Positions 1-11,117 of a stretch of DNA of 64,000 nucleotides are shown here, one piece after another. The stretch's first letter is position 1, and every line of letters starts with the position of its first letter. This stretch comes from Rapana venosa (taxonomy: Eukaryota; Mollusca; Gastropoda; Neogastropoda; Muricidae): assembly GCA_028751875.1 (NCBI GenBank), contig CM054143.1:63494397-63558396 (forward strand), in the 5' to 3' direction. A program made the position numbers and the translations under genes. Below the pieces are notes generated by a model, which had not been told where the DNA came from, did no database searches, and saw only the letters and a program-made list of their open reading frames with translations.

Positions 1-1430
1 TGGATTGATGCTGCTGGAAGACCAACCAGAAGAGAATTGCAACAGTCTAGAGGTGAAAGAATGAGAGAGGCCAGTATTTTGAATGTTGCATCGGTGGACA
101 AGTACTTTCGAATTGCACTAATATGCCCTAGTTGATAGTAGCATGACTGGCAGGTCTGAGTGATACATTTTTGCAATTGAGAGTGTGTTGTCAATAATGA
201 CCCAAGGTATTCACGCAGTAGATACAGGAATTGAAAGTTATTGCTGATTTCTTTGAAGGTGAAATGGGAGAGAGTTTGTGCTTGGTCCATATGAGCCCTG
301 GCTTCGGGTTTTTTTGCGTTAGCTGTACTTGTTCTGTAACTCCAGTTTTGGGATATCTTGAAGGCAGTTTGTCAGTATTTATCAAGGAGAAGGCAGATTT
401 TCAGGTGTATCATGCTTAGAAATCTGAGGGGGTCCCGGCATAGAAATGATGGGTTTATTGATGACAGTTTTTAAATTAAATCTTGAAGAGGAACAGTGTA
501 GAGGAAAGAACAGGGCCAGAACTGATCCTGCGGGACCCCCAATCCAGTTTTGCAGTGATGATTGAATCTTGTTTATCAACTAGGTAGAATTGCCTGAAGG
601 TATGAAGTAAACCAGGTTTAGGGCTGTGCCTTAATACAAATGTGTTTGGAGCGGGACGAAGAATTGAATGGTCTATGTGTCAAAGGCTGCAGATAAGTCA
701 AGAAGAGTGAGAATGGAGATTTTCCCTGAGTCAGAAGCATGTAGAAGCATGTTTAGCATGTCGACTAGGGTGTGGTTGGTGCGATAGGCAGACTGGAAAG
801 GTGGAAGAAGACTATTGGAATGAAGGTGGCTGTTGAGTTGTTTCAGAACAACTTTTCAAGGACTTTAGAGATAAAAGGTAGGTTAAAAACAGGTCTGTAA
901 TTTTTCAGAATGTTAGGGTCGAGGTCATGATTTTTTTTTTACTAGAGGTGTAACTATTGCACTTTTGAGATGTAATGGAAAATTCCTGAAAGAAAAGATG
1001 AGTTTACTATTTTGAATAGGTGTAGATCTGTGGAATCATGAGTGAGAAAAGAAGCAGGGACAGGATCGAAATCGATGATTTTAAATTTTCATTTCTTTCA
1101 TAATGTCTTGATTCTTTCTCGCTTGTTGGATGAAAGAAAGAGAGAATGCCAGTGAATAGGGGACCAGGAGGAGCAGTTGGAAAGAAGTCCCGATCCAGTT
1201 GTAGCGGAGTTGTGGCTTTGTCAGTGATGAATGAAAAAAATATATCAGAAAGCTCAGAGTGGCTGTAGACAGTAGGCAGAGGGCTTGCCTTTGCAGATCC
1301 CAGGAGAGTTGAGGTGAGGAAAAAAAGGGGTGATTGAAGTTCGTGAATCACGTGCAGTTTATCAGGCTGCAGCAGGGCCAGGGTAGAGAGAGTTGAAAAG
1401 GTCAGCACAATAAAGTGAACACAAATCATG
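1..1430 (-). mobile_element. CR1-like LINE remnant, internally deleted
   Basis: The reverse complement matches the CR1-like LINE seen better at 42,943-51,770. Pieces recognised in element order are: a leader with the motif CACGTGATTCACGAACT (about 1,336-1,360); the stretch before the RT (LLGSAKASPLP...SELSDIF, near 1,220-1,310); the RT motif-B region (GGPAGSVLALFFPL, near 480-560, where the good copy has GVPQGSVLGPVLF); and the 'YCNSLLAGLP' block in the first 70 bases. The leader is joined directly to the RT N-terminal region, so the endonuclease is missing. No frame is open across the RT. The element continues off the left edge of the window. This is a dead copy. Confidence 0.75.
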
Positions 1431-2411
1431 TCGCCATTTTTTCAAACCAAAATATGTATTAAGATGAAAAATTTAGAATTTGGAATCGAATATTTTACAA
1501 AATAGCAATGTAAGAAAAACAGTTTTTAAACCGCCTGATTTTCAGAGAAACACAACACAATGGTATAAAACCCGTCCTACAGGTTAATAGGAAAACACAC
1601 AAATCACCCATTCACGCAGAGTACACACCATGCGCCACCAGACCAAAAGCCAACACCTTTACCTAAATACAGGATACTTGCTCAATCTCAAAGGCATTGG
1701 AATGTCCAGCATTTTGATCTTTTTACAAATTCCTCGGATTTTGACATGATCGTCCTGCATGAAAGGTGTGGTGTTAGGACCGTAGGAAGTGCATTGTGCA
1801 ACGTGACTGACTTGAAAATATCACACTGCTGTTTCCACACGCCAGGGCTGCGTATGGGAGATGTGGACACTCCCAACTTCTGCATGTACACCAGGAATAT
1901 CAAATTTTTTTTACTATAAAGTTAAGTATATTCGGTCCTAAGTTTCTTCCAGTGGTCCGATTATTACTGGGGTATACATTCTATGACAGTCTCCTGAGTT
2001 CGGATGCCAATCCATCATCTGCATTTATTGCTACCCGGTATCAACGTTTCATATGAATTATCTAGTCGTTTTGGGTTTTTACTGGAGCACAGTCCGCATA
2101 TATTCACTTTACAATAACCCAGGGTTTCGCATATTTCACCGGAGACCCCAAGAGGGTTCATTAGCTATTACCAAAGGGTGGAATGCTGTTTTATCTACAA
2201 CCCGGTGTAATTTAAGAAAGGCATGACTTTTAACAATCACGCCGCTGCTATGGGAAGCTTTAAAAATTTCCTTTTCAGGCTCGGCTTGTCAATTTTTATC
2301 AAAGTATTTTAAGCAACGTGATACAACACGCCCTGAATAGGCGTGCCAATATGTGATTCCCAAACAAATTCGTCATTTATACCCAAATTGATTTGCATTT
2401 GTCAAGGCCAT
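1431..2411. other. Stretch with no recognised gene
   Basis: AT-rich unique-looking sequence. I see no open frame with a recognisable domain, no tandem repeat and no RNA gene. The first part may still be leader of the adjoining minus-strand LINE. Confidence 0.5.
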
Positions 2412-3758
2412 ATGGATGGTAATGCTTCAACCCTCATGTTTTTTACTCAGGCTGCTTATTCTTCCCAGAAACTACAAATCAAAACAATATTTAATTGTAG
2501 TTTTATTAAGAACTTTCAACTGCAAAAGGAATGTTGGGGTAGTCCAATTTTTGAGGAAGGACAAAACGAAACAAAATATTGTCCCCTCAGTTCTCTTTGT
2601 TGCAGAAAATGGATAGCGTCTGCCAACAAATGCGTCTTTCTGATAGGCAGTGTTGTCGGTTTGCATTATTATGAAGCAGAAGAGCACTGTAAAATCCACG
2701 GTGGACGTATTGCAGCACTGAAAACCAGTGCAGACTATTTTGTTCTTGCTGATTGGATCAGAGCCAATCACCATTACCCCTATTTCTTTATAGGTATAGG
2801 TGTTCATAAGTGTTACACATCACCTTACATGTACAGACTGTTTTACATTTGGTCTGACAAGACAATAGTCTATGGATCATTTCCACTTCAAATTATACAT
2901 CCTAAAATATTTCATACTGACCAAGGTATTATCGGTTCTGTTCATCCTCTTCGTGAAGAATGTGTGATGCGAAGTTATGCGTATTTTAGACAACCTTTTC
3001 TATGTGAATATGAGTTCAAAACAGCATTTGGTTTAAAAACTGTGTTGTTTTGTAAACAAGATAAACCATCACGTAAAAAGCGGCCAGGATTTTTACATTG
3101 TGGCCCAGGTGGTCATTTCACACACCAGGTTTTGGTATCTGATGTGGACAGTAACTGTGGACACACAAAATATAGAACAGATTCCATGCTATGCCAGTCT
3201 TTCCAACATCATGCTCAACATGCTGTTCTTACGTTTGCATGTGATGATGATTTGACAACACTGCCTTACACTCTTGTTTGCAATTTCATACAGGACTGCC
3301 CAGATAACAGTGATGAGTCTTTCTGTAAACATCCTTCATGTGAGGGTTTTCAGTGTGACAATGGTCAGTGTGTGTCATCTGATAAACGTTGCAATGGATT
3401 TTCTGACTGTCTGGATGACTCTGATGAGATATATCGTGCTTCAGAGGCTGGAGTATCTCTTTGTCATTTTAGATTAGGACACTTCATTGCTCTCAAAGCA
3501 CAGCAGCTGAATCTCATCAATCTAGATGGCCAAGGTTTATTCATTTACAAAGAAATGGAAGTGAATGAGTCGTGTCCTGACAGCCACTACCTGTGTCCAA
3601 CTGAGCAACTCACCTGTCTACCTGCCTACACTCGCTGCAATGGATATTATGACTGCATCAACAGGGAGGATGAACAAGGCTGCGAGAGTGCAGAATGTCC
3701 AGGATTTTTTTTGGGGTCGTGCTTTCCAGTGTGTCTGCCCCATAGATCATGTGTGTGA
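2412..3758 (+). pseudogene. GRL101-like receptor ectodomain: C-type lectin plus LDLa repeats
   Basis: This is the longest host-like open frame, about 448 codons from the ATG at 2,412; the frame is open a little upstream but without an earlier ATG. Residues about 60-205 look like a C-type lectin domain: paired cysteines, YEAEEHCKIHGGRIAAL, FIGIG, and a C-terminal ECVMR...FLCEYE. LDL-receptor class A repeats follow, with their calcium-cage acidic motifs: CNFIQDCPDNSDESFC (about 3,280-3,326), CNGFSDCLDDSDE (about 3,390-3,428) and CNGYYDCINREDEQGC (about 3,633-3,683). A fourth repeat begins at 3,695 and is cut by a frame change in the T8 run near 3,705. Such repeats bind extracellular ligands or lipoproteins. 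No clear signal peptide is visible, so the true 5' end is probably missing. LRR and 7TM sequence follows on the same strand. A live gene with a sequencing indel cannot be excluded from this part alone. Confidence 0.7.
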
Positions 3759-5372
3759 TGGCTGGGGGCAGTGTCCACAACGTTATGATGAATGGCTGTG
3801 TGACATGACCTGTCCTGTGGGCTGTAGTGTCAGGGGGTGTCTTCGTCTGTCCTCAGCCTTTCTCTCCTACCCCTTCCCCCAGTTCGCTACCTGCATGCTC
3901 AGGTTCAGGGATGACGCTGTCTGACCTGAGGAACAACACTTACCTTGTTCAACTGACTCTCTCACACTGCTCCCTTGTTTCTTTACCTGTCATGTCCTTT
4001 CCCAACATGAAGTTTCAGATTTGAGTGACAACAACCTTACAAGTATCACTGTTAACGTTTTTTTCACATTAGCAAGTCTACGTGTCCTCCTACTAAACCC
4101 GGTAAACCCTTTTGACCTCACTTTTAAAAGAACCTTCTAACCAGACCCAAAATTCTCTAAAGAAAGCTGATTTTTCTTAGAACACTTCTTCAAACTTTAG
4201 CATTTACAATTTACAGATTTTTACACAGCTTGAATTACTTAACATTTCTTTTTCAGACATGCAAAATTATAGGGGCACATGGCTTTCAAAACCTGAGGCA
4301 GCTGAAAAAGTTAGATCTTCGAGACACAAGCTGAACAGTTTCTTTTGGATGTCTTCTCAGGACTTGAACAACTGTCCATCATACATTCATCCACCTTTAG
4401 AATATGTTGTGAGCAGCTTTGTGGTACACTCTCAAAAAAGCCTTTCTGCAATGTGCCACAACCCATGCTTTCTTCCTGCCCCATTTTATCCCCCAAAATG
4501 TATCGATATTTGTTTTGGCTTTTGGACTTTTTGTAGTATGGAATTTCTTTGATATTTATCGGTCAACACGTCATAAAAGCATTTTCAAGACGTACTTTTC
4601 TATGCATTCTCAATTTGCAGTGTACTTACACATGCATGGGAATCAGCACCACCATCATTGCTGTAGCTGATGATCAGCTGAGAGGTGACTACCTTCTGTA
4701 TGAACAGGCCTGGACTAACAGCCTGGCTTGCAAGATAGCTGGCTTCCTTTCTCTTTTCTCTAGTGAGATGTCACTTCTGATTAGCTGGTTCATGACGTTG
4801 GACTATGGCATTGTTTTTTGTTCATCCATCAATAGTTTTCAAATGTCTGCAAAGTCAATGTCTGTATCTTTGGGTGTGGCTTGGTTACTGGGATTGTTTT
4901 TATCATCGGTACCTTTACTTCCTGAGCTCTCACGGAGCAGAGACTACAGCCTGAATGGTTTGTGCCATCTGGTTTTCTTTGATGAAAAAGTACTCTAAAG
5001 GCAACACTGCCTGAAGATTTCTTTCTGACATTCAATACAGTGCTGTGTCTGATGGTGAGTGTTGGCCAACTGTTCATTTACAGGCAAAGCCAAATACAGA
5101 AAACCCTGGCAGACACACAGACAAAGGAAGCGCTGTCTTCACAGCCTCTGGTCACAAATCAGTGTCACAACAGCTGTGTGTTGGTTCTCATCACCACCAC
5201 CGTCTGATGGGCCTGCAAGGTGCCAGTGTTTCAGACCCCACTGACAGTCCCTCCTGGTTGCTGTTATAACTCCTCTCAATTCTGCACTGTACCACTGTTT
5301 TTACTGTGGAATTGTGTGAAGGACAACCAACAGCAGCAGAAGGAGCAACGAGTTCTCCAGGTATTGAAAGCT
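3695..5372 (+). pseudogene. GRL101-like receptor: last LDLa, LRRs and 7TM region, frame-broken
   Basis: This continues the preceding ectodomain. In order I see: the rest of an LDLa repeat (VCDGWGQCPQRYDEWLC, 3,750-3,806); a cysteine-rich LRR cap with LRRs (LRNNTYLVQLTLSHCSLVSL, then DLSDNNLTSI near 4,018-4,050); another LRR block near 4,280-4,370 (DVFSGLEQL); and a seven-helix rhodopsin-type region. The TM2-TM4 part is clearest: IIAVADDQLRGDYLL, CKIAGFLSLFSSEMSLLISW and VAWLLGLFLSSVPLLPEL (4,650-4,930). TM5 is near 5,020-5,090 (VLCLMVSVGQLFIYR), TM6-TM7 near 5,150-5,300, and a QQQQKEQRVLQVL tail near 5,320-5,360. The arrangement LDLa + LRR + 7TM is that of the snail GRL101 family. The frame changes near 3,705, 3,830, 4,018, 4,340, 4,545, 5,000, 5,200 and 5,270, with stops between. 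Segment 4,110-4,258 could be an intron (it ends TTTCTTTTTCAG), but the other breaks have no splice-like borders, so I call it a pseudogene. Confidence 0.72.
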
Positions 5373-6118
5373 CGGAGTTCATAGAATTAACGTTAGAAGA
5401 GCACATAATTATAACTGCCTTAGTCCAGATGAAACACTTAACAATCTCCCTGTCTTGGGCGTCTCCAGGTATGTTTTCCCATCTCTCTGCATGTCAGTAT
5501 TTCTTTTTGGGCTGACTCACTATTTTGTGTCTTTCTCACTCACAGTTTGGAATTGAATCATATATCATTTCATGATAAACATTCATGTGGAATACCACCA
5601 CTGCCAGCAAAAGATCAAAACTAGAAAGAAAAGGAAAAATATATAATAGTTGTGAAAAAATGTAAATGTAGACAAAAATCAGTGACAGCGAATCTTTATG
5701 TCTTATATTCGGGGATCCTTTTATAAAAAGGATGCAAGGAAGAGCATAGAATTCTGTACCCAGCTAATGGTCCTGCTAAAAATGGACAATAATGATAACC
5801 CAAACATGGCCAGACACATAAAGTGTTGACACAGGCAAAAGAAGTTTAGAAGATAAATGGCCTTTACTTTGATTCAGAAGAATTGCTTGAACTTGACCAA
5901 TCTTAAAATTGAGAAAAAAATAGTGGGGAAAAAACAAGTGCAGGTAACCAGATACAGTTTCATTTCATCATAAAAAATGATTTTTTTTACAAGATTAAAA
6001 AATCACTACAAATAAAATTTTGAAGGCACCAAATGTGGAATATTTGAGCAAAATACTTTCCACAAGTCGAAGTGCTTGTGCAGCCCTAAGAATAAATATT
6101 CTTGGGGCCTGCACCACT
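5373..6118. other. Stretch with no recognised gene
   Basis: AT-rich sequence after the receptor tail. I see no coding or repeat structure before the TA microsatellite. Confidence 0.5.
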
Positions 6119-6275
6119 CCCATTATATATATTATTTATATATATATATATATATATTATAATATATATATATTATAACATATATATATATATTATATAT
6201 GTTAGAGAGAGAGAGAGAGAGGAGGAGAGAGGGGAGAGAGAGATGTTTGTGTGTGTGTTTGTGTGTGTGAGAGAG
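6119..6275. repeat. Compound (TA)n-(GA)n-(GT)n microsatellite
   Basis: TA-rich tract to about 6,200, then GA-rich to about 6,243, then GT-rich. The apparent short open frame across it is a by-product of the repeat. Confidence 0.9.
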
Positions 6276-6364
6276 AGTTATTATCATTACTATTGTAGTT
6301 AGGAACCGCTTGCTGGTATAGCTGACCAGGCAGCAGTGCCTCTGGTGCCTCCTGACTTTGCCTT

Positions 6365-6860
6365 AACTCTCCCACACCACCAGTCACCCTGGTCAGTGTG
6401 CATGCCTCAACACCTTCCACCACACCACCCAAATCACCCTGGTCAGTGTGCTGCCTCAACACTGTCCACCACACCACCAGTCACCCTGGTCAGTGTGCAT
6501 GCACCAACACCGTCCACCACACCACCAGTCACCCTGGTCAGTGTGCATGCACCAACACCATCCACCACACCACCAGTCACCCTGGTCAGTGTGCATGCAC
6601 CAACACCATCCACCACACCACCAGTCACCCTGGTCAGTGTGCATGCCTCAACACTGTCCACCACACCACCAGTCACCCTGGTCAGTGTGCATGCACCAAC
6701 ACCATCCACCACACCACCAGTCACCCTGGTCAGTGTGCATGCACCAACACCATCCACCACACCACCAGTCACCCTGGTCAGTGTGCATGCCTCAACACTG
6801 TCCACCACACCACCAGTCACCCTGGTCAGTGTGCATGCACCAACACTGTCCACCATGCTA
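6365..6860. repeat. 48-bp minisatellite, about 10 units
   Basis: The tandem unit is 48 bp and contains CACCCTGGTCAGTGTGCATG. Because 48 is divisible by three and the unit lacks stops, several frames stay open on both strands, which yields spurious ORFs such as a PVTLVSVHAPTPSTTP repeat. Two unit types, one with ACCAACACCATCC and one with CCTCAACACTGTCC, follow an ordered pattern (see findings). There is no sign that it is translated. Confidence 0.93.
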
Positions 6861-7719
6861 GACGCTAAGAACATATACTACAAGAACTGTGCATCCATCT
6901 TTTGAAACATCCCTCAGAAAGAAACAAGTTGTTCTAGGGTGAGTTCAGTGCCAGTGTGGGTGCAAGTCTTGACTTGCTCCGGGCCTCCCTACCTTGGCCA
7001 TTTCACAATGAACAAAATGAACAAAGCAGACAGTTACTAATGGAGTTAGGCAAATTTCATGACTTACTTCTTTTTCCCGCACCAATCCTCAACCAAGGGG
7101 TTTCCTGGGGAAACCTGTGCTTAAAGCTTTTCACAACTAAATTTTATTCATTTTCAGGTGTTTTTCCTAATCACATAGTTTCCACACACTTTCTTACTAC
7201 AGGGGCAATAGGGCCACCCCCTTGGTGTGCTGCAAGATCAGGATACAACAAACGAAGCCATGACACAAAACAAAGTTAAATCCTTGCATTGATGGCAGCA
7301 AAGCTTCTCAACCAGACATCATGACACAGTTTGCTCTGACTTTGAGAAGGAATTTGGCACCTTGCATCTCAATGACCCCTGCCCCAAAAAAGAAGTGAAA
7401 AATCTGTTTTGACACTTGTACTGCAAGGTTTGCCTACGTTGGAAAAGGTCCTAAGTCACATTGTGGTTCAAAGCCAGGTCGACTGAGATGACACTATCCT
7501 AACACCATCGACCTGCCTCAAAAAAAAGTATAAACAGAGATCCCCCGAGAACAAACACAGATTCTCAAGACTGCCTGGGAAGGCTCCAGCGAACTGCTTG
7601 GCACTGCACAAACCCAAAAACTGGGCAGAGTCATTGAGAACAACCAAGATGCTGTCAAAACAAGAACATCAGGGCAAAAAATGAAATAAAGAATGTCAGT
7701 TGCTGATGAAATCATTCAC
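6861..7719. other. Stretch with no recognised gene
   Basis: Unique-looking sequence. I recognise no domain and no tandem repeat. The right end may include upstream parts of the LINE remnant that follows. Confidence 0.45.
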
Positions 7720-9230
7720 TCTAGAGGGAGACAACAATATATGAATGCTTTTTTCAAACCTTGAAACCTTTGAGGATATGTCAGGGTTAAAGTTAAACTT
7801 TGATAAAAACGAAAATTTTTTGCTAGGCAGCAAAAAAAATTGGCTATAACCTATTACCACAGAAAAAATGGAGTTAATCCAAAAAGAATATGAAATCCTT
7901 GGGAAACTGGTTCACGAACACTTCCCTAGTATGACGGAAGTATATATAACTGATAAACTATATGAGTTAAAAATATTTAAGAATATGGTCTAAAAGATTA
8001 ATTAAAAACCTTTGGATAGATAGCAATGCTGATCACTAGTAACTCTCAAGTTAGTATACTTATGGATTTATTGGTCAAATCCCCCGGATGCTCAAGTGCC
8101 AGTTGCAAAAGCTAATGTTATGAATTTGTGTGGGACAAGAAAAAACAGATTAAAATAAAAAGGGCATATTCGGTGCAACCCTACAAAGGGGTTAGGTATA
8201 CCAAATATCAGAGTGTATATACAATACCCGAAACTTGCATGGATTAAAAAGTTTTACACAGAAAACAAAAGTGGAGATTAATATAATTCTTTTGCCCTGT
8301 ATAGAAAAGTTTAAGATTGGAATGGCCCAAAACTGTTTTCAAAATTTAAAACCCAAATTCATTTTGGAAAGACGTGTTTCACTCAATATTGAACATTTTG
8401 CAGACAAGTGGATCCAAAGGATTTAAACAACAGTTATAAACAGTCCATTTTTTACATTGAAAAATTTCAAAGTGTTTACAAAGTAATTCATAAAAGTGGG
8501 CAAAAACAAATTCTTTTGGTTAAACACTTGCTTCAAGATATGGAAATTTTATTCTCATGAGAATTTTATCAAAGAATTAGGGACTAACATTAAATTTTTG
8601 CATTATATTAGCGTGTGCGATCGACCAACAATATGTGGGAACGAAAACAAAAAAAATGGAATGGCAACTTTAGTAATGAAAGGACCAATGCTATAGAGAT
8701 ATATCAAAAGCTGGTAAAGGATCCCTTATTATTATGATAATGATTAGCAAAATAGAATTCTCGACATTAAATCTTCGTGAATTGGGAAAAGACAAGCTTA
8801 AATTCTGATGACGGCACGAGTATTAAAACTGGGCAAATAAATAAAAATTAAGTTGAAATGGTTTAAGAAAGGATTTGTTATAGAATAATTAGCACGAACA
8901 AAATAATTTAAGAAAATGAAAGTTACAGATAATGGAACTTGCAATTTTTGTGGCAAGGAAAAGGACACGATAACCATTATTTATGGAAGTGTCAGTATTT
9001 TACAGAATTTCTGGGAAAAAAATTGAAGTGGACATTAAAACACAAATGGGTTTTTAAGCAGGAGATGGACCCTTAATGGAAATAGGCTTTTGGCATGATT
9101 CATTTCAACAACTGATGAAGTGTTCGATTAATAATACTGTTAGCAAGTCTATGTTTTAAAATGTCCGGATTGTAAAACAAAACCTAATGTTGGTAATTTT
9201 CTGAATGAACTAAATATAAATATGAATGGA
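7720..9230 (+). mobile_element. L1/Tx1-type LINE remnant (RT C-terminal half)
   Basis: Translation in shifting frames gives the end of an L1/Tx1-group ORF2. Near 7,750-7,830 is a FKTLKTFEDMSGLKLNFDK-like stretch, which in this group follows the RT YADD box. Next come an 'LGSKKN' stretch, a 'YLWIYWSNPPDAQVPVAKANVMNLCGTRK'-type region near 8,050-8,150, and a CCHC-like end (TCNFCGKEKDT near 8,940-8,975, then FW...K). No open frame exceeds about 65 codons, so the copy is old. No 3' tail or target-site duplication was recognised. The clade call rests on the C-terminal style and is moderately sure. Confidence 0.6.
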
Positions 9231-9889
9231 AAAGCTTGAGAAAAAGCAAACAAATGCAGTTGACTAATTTAGAGGAAAAATTGATCCAGTACATTAACTA
9301 GTAGAAAGTTGATACCATTTTAAAATATTAGTAAATTTTGTATTTTAATTTAAAAAATCTTGTCTTGACAACGGAAAATGTGATTATTCTTTGTGTACTT
9401 TGTGTAGCTAGTGTCTTGTATCCTGTAAAATGGAAATGTTGAATGTTGTTGGATAAAAGTTAATTGTTTTGTACTGTATATTGTCCAATCAAAAGGAAAA
9501 AACATCAGGGAAATGTTTCAACAGCATCAAGAAAGGGATTTGGACTTCCAAGCAAAGCAGCTCTTGCAAATCTCTAAACCCAAAAAAGTTAGCACAGATT
9601 AAGGCCAGAAAAAGACAGATGGGTTTGAACACTACTCTGACCTTGTCTACGACCACATCATGGCACCTCTCCAGATGGTTTAAGTGCCTGCCTACCCTAT
9701 AAGACTAATGCAAACCAACTTAAGAAATTCAGCAAAGGTAGACAGCTTGCCCTGGTAAGGCCCGGCTCAACAAAATCCACCCCCCCCCCCCCCCTTGATC
9801 CATCAAGCACCCAAAAATGCCTACGCATTTTCTGCATGAAAACTTTTTTCGTGCTAGCAGGAGGGATCCCAAGATTATACTCGGGGGAA
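9231..9889. other. Stretch with no recognised gene; C12-14 homopolymer
   Basis: No recognised coding region. A poly-C run sits at about 9,781-9,794. Base-call quality appears to fall from here to about 19,000. Confidence 0.45.
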
Positions 9890-10400
9890 AAGAGTAATGG
9901 AGAGAGGGGGGGACGAACAACTACAGAGGCATCTCATTCTCACTTTGTTGGAAAAGTCTTTGAAAAGGGTTTCTTGATCCAATGCATAGCTGCGGAGTTT
10001 TTTGCCCAGATCACATGGGCTTAAATTGACAAATCAACATTAGACATGGTCTTTTCCCTTCGGCTTCCAAAGTGGAAGGGAACCCCATTGCCCCAAAAAT
10101 TTGTTTCATTGACCTCAAAAGGTGTTTTATTTCGTCAGTAGGAAATTTCCCCTCCGGGTTCTTCAAAAGTTTGGCTCCCACCAAAATGCGGAAAAAGATT
10201 GAACCTTTTGCACACAAACATGAACAGGAATAATGCGTTTAACAGCATTCCCTTGCTCTTTGACTTTGCAGGGGCATAAAACAAATAGCATCCTCCCCCA
10301 ATGCTCTCTGGAATTTTGTTGGCCCCGCTTTTGAGAAATCCCTTTAAAAAATTTATCTAAAGGCTCTTTAATCTTGCTCAGTTGAACTAAGCCAAGCACA
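9890..10400 (+). mobile_element. Non-LTR RT fragment (RT core, decayed)
   Basis: Broken frames preserve the order of a LINE RT core: NNYRGIS near 9,916-9,936, a QCGFK-like region near 10,000-10,030, 'IDLKRCF' at motif A near 10,108-10,125, and RKFPLRVLQKFG near 10,140-10,175. This is the 'NNYRGISLL...DLTKAFDSV' type of LINE. It is 5' and 3' incomplete, and SINE-A follows directly. Confidence 0.5.
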
Positions 10401-10479
10401 AGACTTTTCACGAGGCAGCAATGAAAACCCATCCCCATGGGGAGCTGCAGGCCGGGGAGTGTGTTTCCCAGGCCTGAAA

Positions 10480-10768
10480 GGGTTTTTGGGACTACCTCAC
10501 CTCACAGAGCACCGTTTTCCCCCCAAGCCATTGTTAAACATCTCAATGGTTTACCGTGGATGGGTGACTTTTGGGGTTGCCTTGGTTTCAGTACAGTCCC
10601 CCGTTCCCCCAGCGTAAATATATCTGCGATCTTTAGATTTAGGGAAGTAAAGCACGGGGGGTTAAAAGGGGTTTTCCTCCCCCAATAGCTGGCCCTAGAA
10701 AGTGAGGTCTCGAGGCCTTGCCCCTTACGCTTTATAGGTTATGGGAAACCTTTACCTATTTTTTGCTT
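10480..10768 (+). mobile_element. SINE-A copy (tRNA/5S-type head), sense strand, poorly called
   Basis: This matches the reverse complement of the cleaner copy at 31,966-32,260 from its 'GAGCAC' box onward: GAGCACCGTTTTCCCC near 10,507, GGATGGGTGAC near 10,559, GGTTTCAGTACAG near 10,583, and the body end GTGAGGTCTCGAGGC...TATAGGTTATGGG near 10,701-10,746. Many differences are homopolymer-like and may be technical. The very 5' tRNA-like end is unclear here. Confidence 0.65.
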
Positions 10769-11037
10769 TTATCAGTCCAAGAAGCCAACACCCGGGGGTC
10801 AGGATAAAAGGGAACTGCCAACCATACTTCCTAAATAAAAAACTCGATTTTGTTGAACAGTTAAATACTCGGGGGGAAGAGAAGCTGTGAACCAGAAGTC
10901 GAAGATAAGGGAAAGAGTGCAAAAAAACCCCAACAGACCAGCACCACACAACATGAAACCCTTTTATAATATTTGTCTCCTGCTTGGTCCTACGAGGCAA
11001 ACACCAACAATGCTGCCAAAATAAAAGGACGTACGCA

Positions 11038-11117
11038 AGCAACACACACACACACATACACACCCAAACACACACACACACAAACAAACACACACACACA
11101 CACACACGCGCGCGCCG
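11038..11117. repeat. (CA)n microsatellite ending in a CG-rich tract
   Basis: An interrupted CA tract passes into CGCGCGCGCCGCGCCGCGGGG. The long cysteine/valine open frames on the minus strand come only from the repeat. Confidence 0.9.

Noticed and set aside
6336..6905. Repetitive extracellular-looking protein (16-residue repeat)
   Set aside because: Three plus-strand frames and the minus strand are all open through the 48-bp minisatellite, so the frame is not informative.
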